Assembly: GCA_021827885.1 (NCBI GenBank)
Contig: JAKAUD010000229.1
Coordinates: forward strand, 1 to 6,241
Direction: 5' to 3'
Length of the DNA: 6,241 nucleotides
DNA from: Thermoplasmata archaeon
GTDB lineage: Archaea > Thermoplasmatota > Thermoplasmata > Thermoplasmatales > Thermoplasmataceae
Shown here: positions 6,034 through 6,241 of the stretch, one piece after another
Layout: every line of letters begins with the position of its first letter
Position numbering within the stretch: position 1 is the stretch's first letter
The notes under the pieces: generated by a model
The model's database searches: none
The model's input: the letters and a program-made list of their open reading frames with translations, nothing else
What the model was told of the DNA's origin: nothing
Made by a program: the position numbers and the translations under genes

Positions 6034-6105
6034 GAGGCAGTCGAACGCCTTTTTCGGGATGAAGGGGATTTGAACCAAGAGGTGCAAAAAGAAGCGGGAG
6101 CCGAA
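6034..6105 (-). other. Ladder of tRNA T-arm/3'-end-like fragments downstream of tRNA-Trp
   Basis: Three T-loop-like heptamers follow the genuine T-loop of tRNA-Trp on the same strand: TTCGGCT then CCCGC (6105-6094), TTCAAAT then CCCCT (6074-6063), and TTCGACT then GCCTC (6045-6034). Counting from the real T-loop at 6134, the steps are 29, 31 and 29 nt. Each is preceded by G and followed by a C-rich 3' stem half, as in a B box. The middle one shares GGTTCAAATCCC with tRNA-Trp and continues as a possible acceptor strand TCATCCC (6062-6056), but its 5' T-stem half no longer pairs. None can be a whole tRNA, since only about 20 nt separate successive fragments. They may be displaced tRNA 3' ends from past integrations; chance is not excluded for the outer two. 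Confidence 0.35.
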
Positions 6106-6114
6106 CAAAACAGA

Positions 6115-6241
6115 TGGGCGCACTGGGATTTGAACCCAGATCTGCGGGTATCTCTTAGGGTCATCGCTCCAGTTTATCATCAACATCAGATGACCCACAT
6201 TTAATCAAACCCTAACTGGAGCCCGCTAGGATGCCTGACTA
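6115..6241 (-). tRNA. tRNA-Trp (anticodon CCA) with intron, 5' end outside window
   Basis: Reading the minus strand from the edge, the window holds nucleotides from about position 13 to 73. The D-loop (AGTCAGGCA) includes G18-G19 at 6235-6234. Anticodon stem GCGGG (6226-6222) pairs with CCCGC (6148-6144). Loop nucleotides CTCCAG (6221-6216) place anticodon CCA at 6219-6217. After the intron (6215-6150) come A38 (6149), a 4-nt variable region AGAT and T-arm CTGGG-TTCAAAT-CCCAG (6139-6123). The acceptor 3' strand TGCGCCC (6122-6116) and discriminator A (6115) close the molecule. CCA is not encoded (the sequence continues TCT). The missing 5' end should be about 12 nt starting GGGCGCA. Splicing fits a bulge-helix-bulge: stem GCGGG/CCCGC, central helix CTCC opposite AGAG with one C-A mismatch, 3-nt bulges AGT and ATA, and outer helix TAGGG/CCCTA. 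Confidence 0.92.
6150..6215 (-). ncRNA. tRNA-Trp intron acting as a box C/D 2'-O-methylation guide
   Basis: The 66-nt intron carries ordered box C/D motifs on the minus strand: C box TGATTA (6207-6202), 12-nt guide, D' box CTGA (6189-6186), 3-nt spacer, C' box TGATGA (6182-6177), 12-nt guide, and D-like box ATGA (6164-6161). The equal 12-nt guides are the spacing known for archaeal C/D sRNPs. The D guide segment AACTGGAGC (6174-6166) pairs with the tRNA's own GCTCCAGTT, spanning anticodon and splice junction. The fifth nucleotide before ATGA faces C34. The D' segment TGTGGGT (6199-6193) pairs with ACCCGCA of exon 2 (one G-T pair), and the fifth nucleotide before CTGA faces C39. Archaeal tRNA-Trp introns are known to guide methylation at 34 and 39, so the match is strong. 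The D box deviates from CTGA and the C box from TGATGA. Confidence 0.8.

Noticed and set aside
6055..6080. A complete second tRNA gene around the GGTTCAAATCCC at 6064-6076
   Set aside because: Only 34 nt separate it from the tRNA-Trp 3' end, the 5' half of the T-stem does not pair, and no D-arm or anticodon arm is present. At most it is a 3' fragment.
5887..6198. Open reading frames on both strands across the tRNA region (5887-6198 minus, 5979-6164 minus, 5998-6204 plus)
   Set aside because: They run through the tRNA-Trp gene, its intron and the SDR promoter, have no ribosome binding sites, and their apparent internal repeats come from the T-arm-like DNA motifs.
1..6241. CRISPR array, insertion sequence or integrase gene
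   Set aside because: No direct repeats with regular spacers of CRISPR type, no transposase or tyrosine recombinase motifs, and no terminal inverted repeats were found. The ~30-nt ladder at 6034-6139 shares only the T-loop core and has no constant repeat.

Overview
The window looks archaeal. The right edge carries most of an intron-containing tRNA-Trp (CCA) gene with the intron at the archaeal 37/38 position in a bulge-helix-bulge setting. Several genes have TATA-like elements about 24-33 bp before the start codon and no clear Shine-Dalgarno site, as expected for leaderless or short-leader archaeal mRNAs. The sequence is moderately AT-rich and uses ATA, AGA and AGG codons freely. Gene content (APC-type permease, RraA-like protein, PuuE-like deacetylase, Ntn-type asparaginase, SDR) would suit a heterotroph such as a member of the Thermoplasmatales or Sulfolobales, but the lineage cannot be fixed from this sequence.

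Layout. Positions 1-743 hold no convincing intact gene: the tail of an upstream reading frame, a 51-codon ORF with a good ribosome binding site, and what look like decayed pieces of a membrane protein and of another gene. Positions 744-2354 (+) encode an APC-superfamily permease, followed by a T-rich terminator-like tract. The rest is on the minus strand. In transcription order it is: tRNA-Trp (6241-6115, 5' end outside the window), about 150 bp with a ladder of tRNA T-arm-like fragments, an SDR oxidoreductase (5963-5148), an Ntn-hydrolase of the glycosylasparaginase/asparaginase family (4961-3996), a PuuE-type allantoinase/cyclic-imidase relative (3914-3015), and an RraA/HMG-aldolase-like protein (3011-2394). 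The last two are only 3 nt apart. The permease converges on this minus-strand set.

How the genes may work together. Ring-opening C-N hydrolase, side-chain amidase, NAD(P)-dependent dehydrogenase, small aldolase/decarboxylase-type protein and amino-acid-type permease form a plausible uptake-and-degradation module for a nitrogenous compound such as a cyclic ureide, cyclic imide or amide. The substrate is not known and the pathway is inference. The best-supported unusual element is the tRNA-Trp intron, which reads as a compact box C/D methylation guide with two 12-nt guide segments. They match tRNA-Trp so that the N+5 rule points to C34 and to nucleotide 39.
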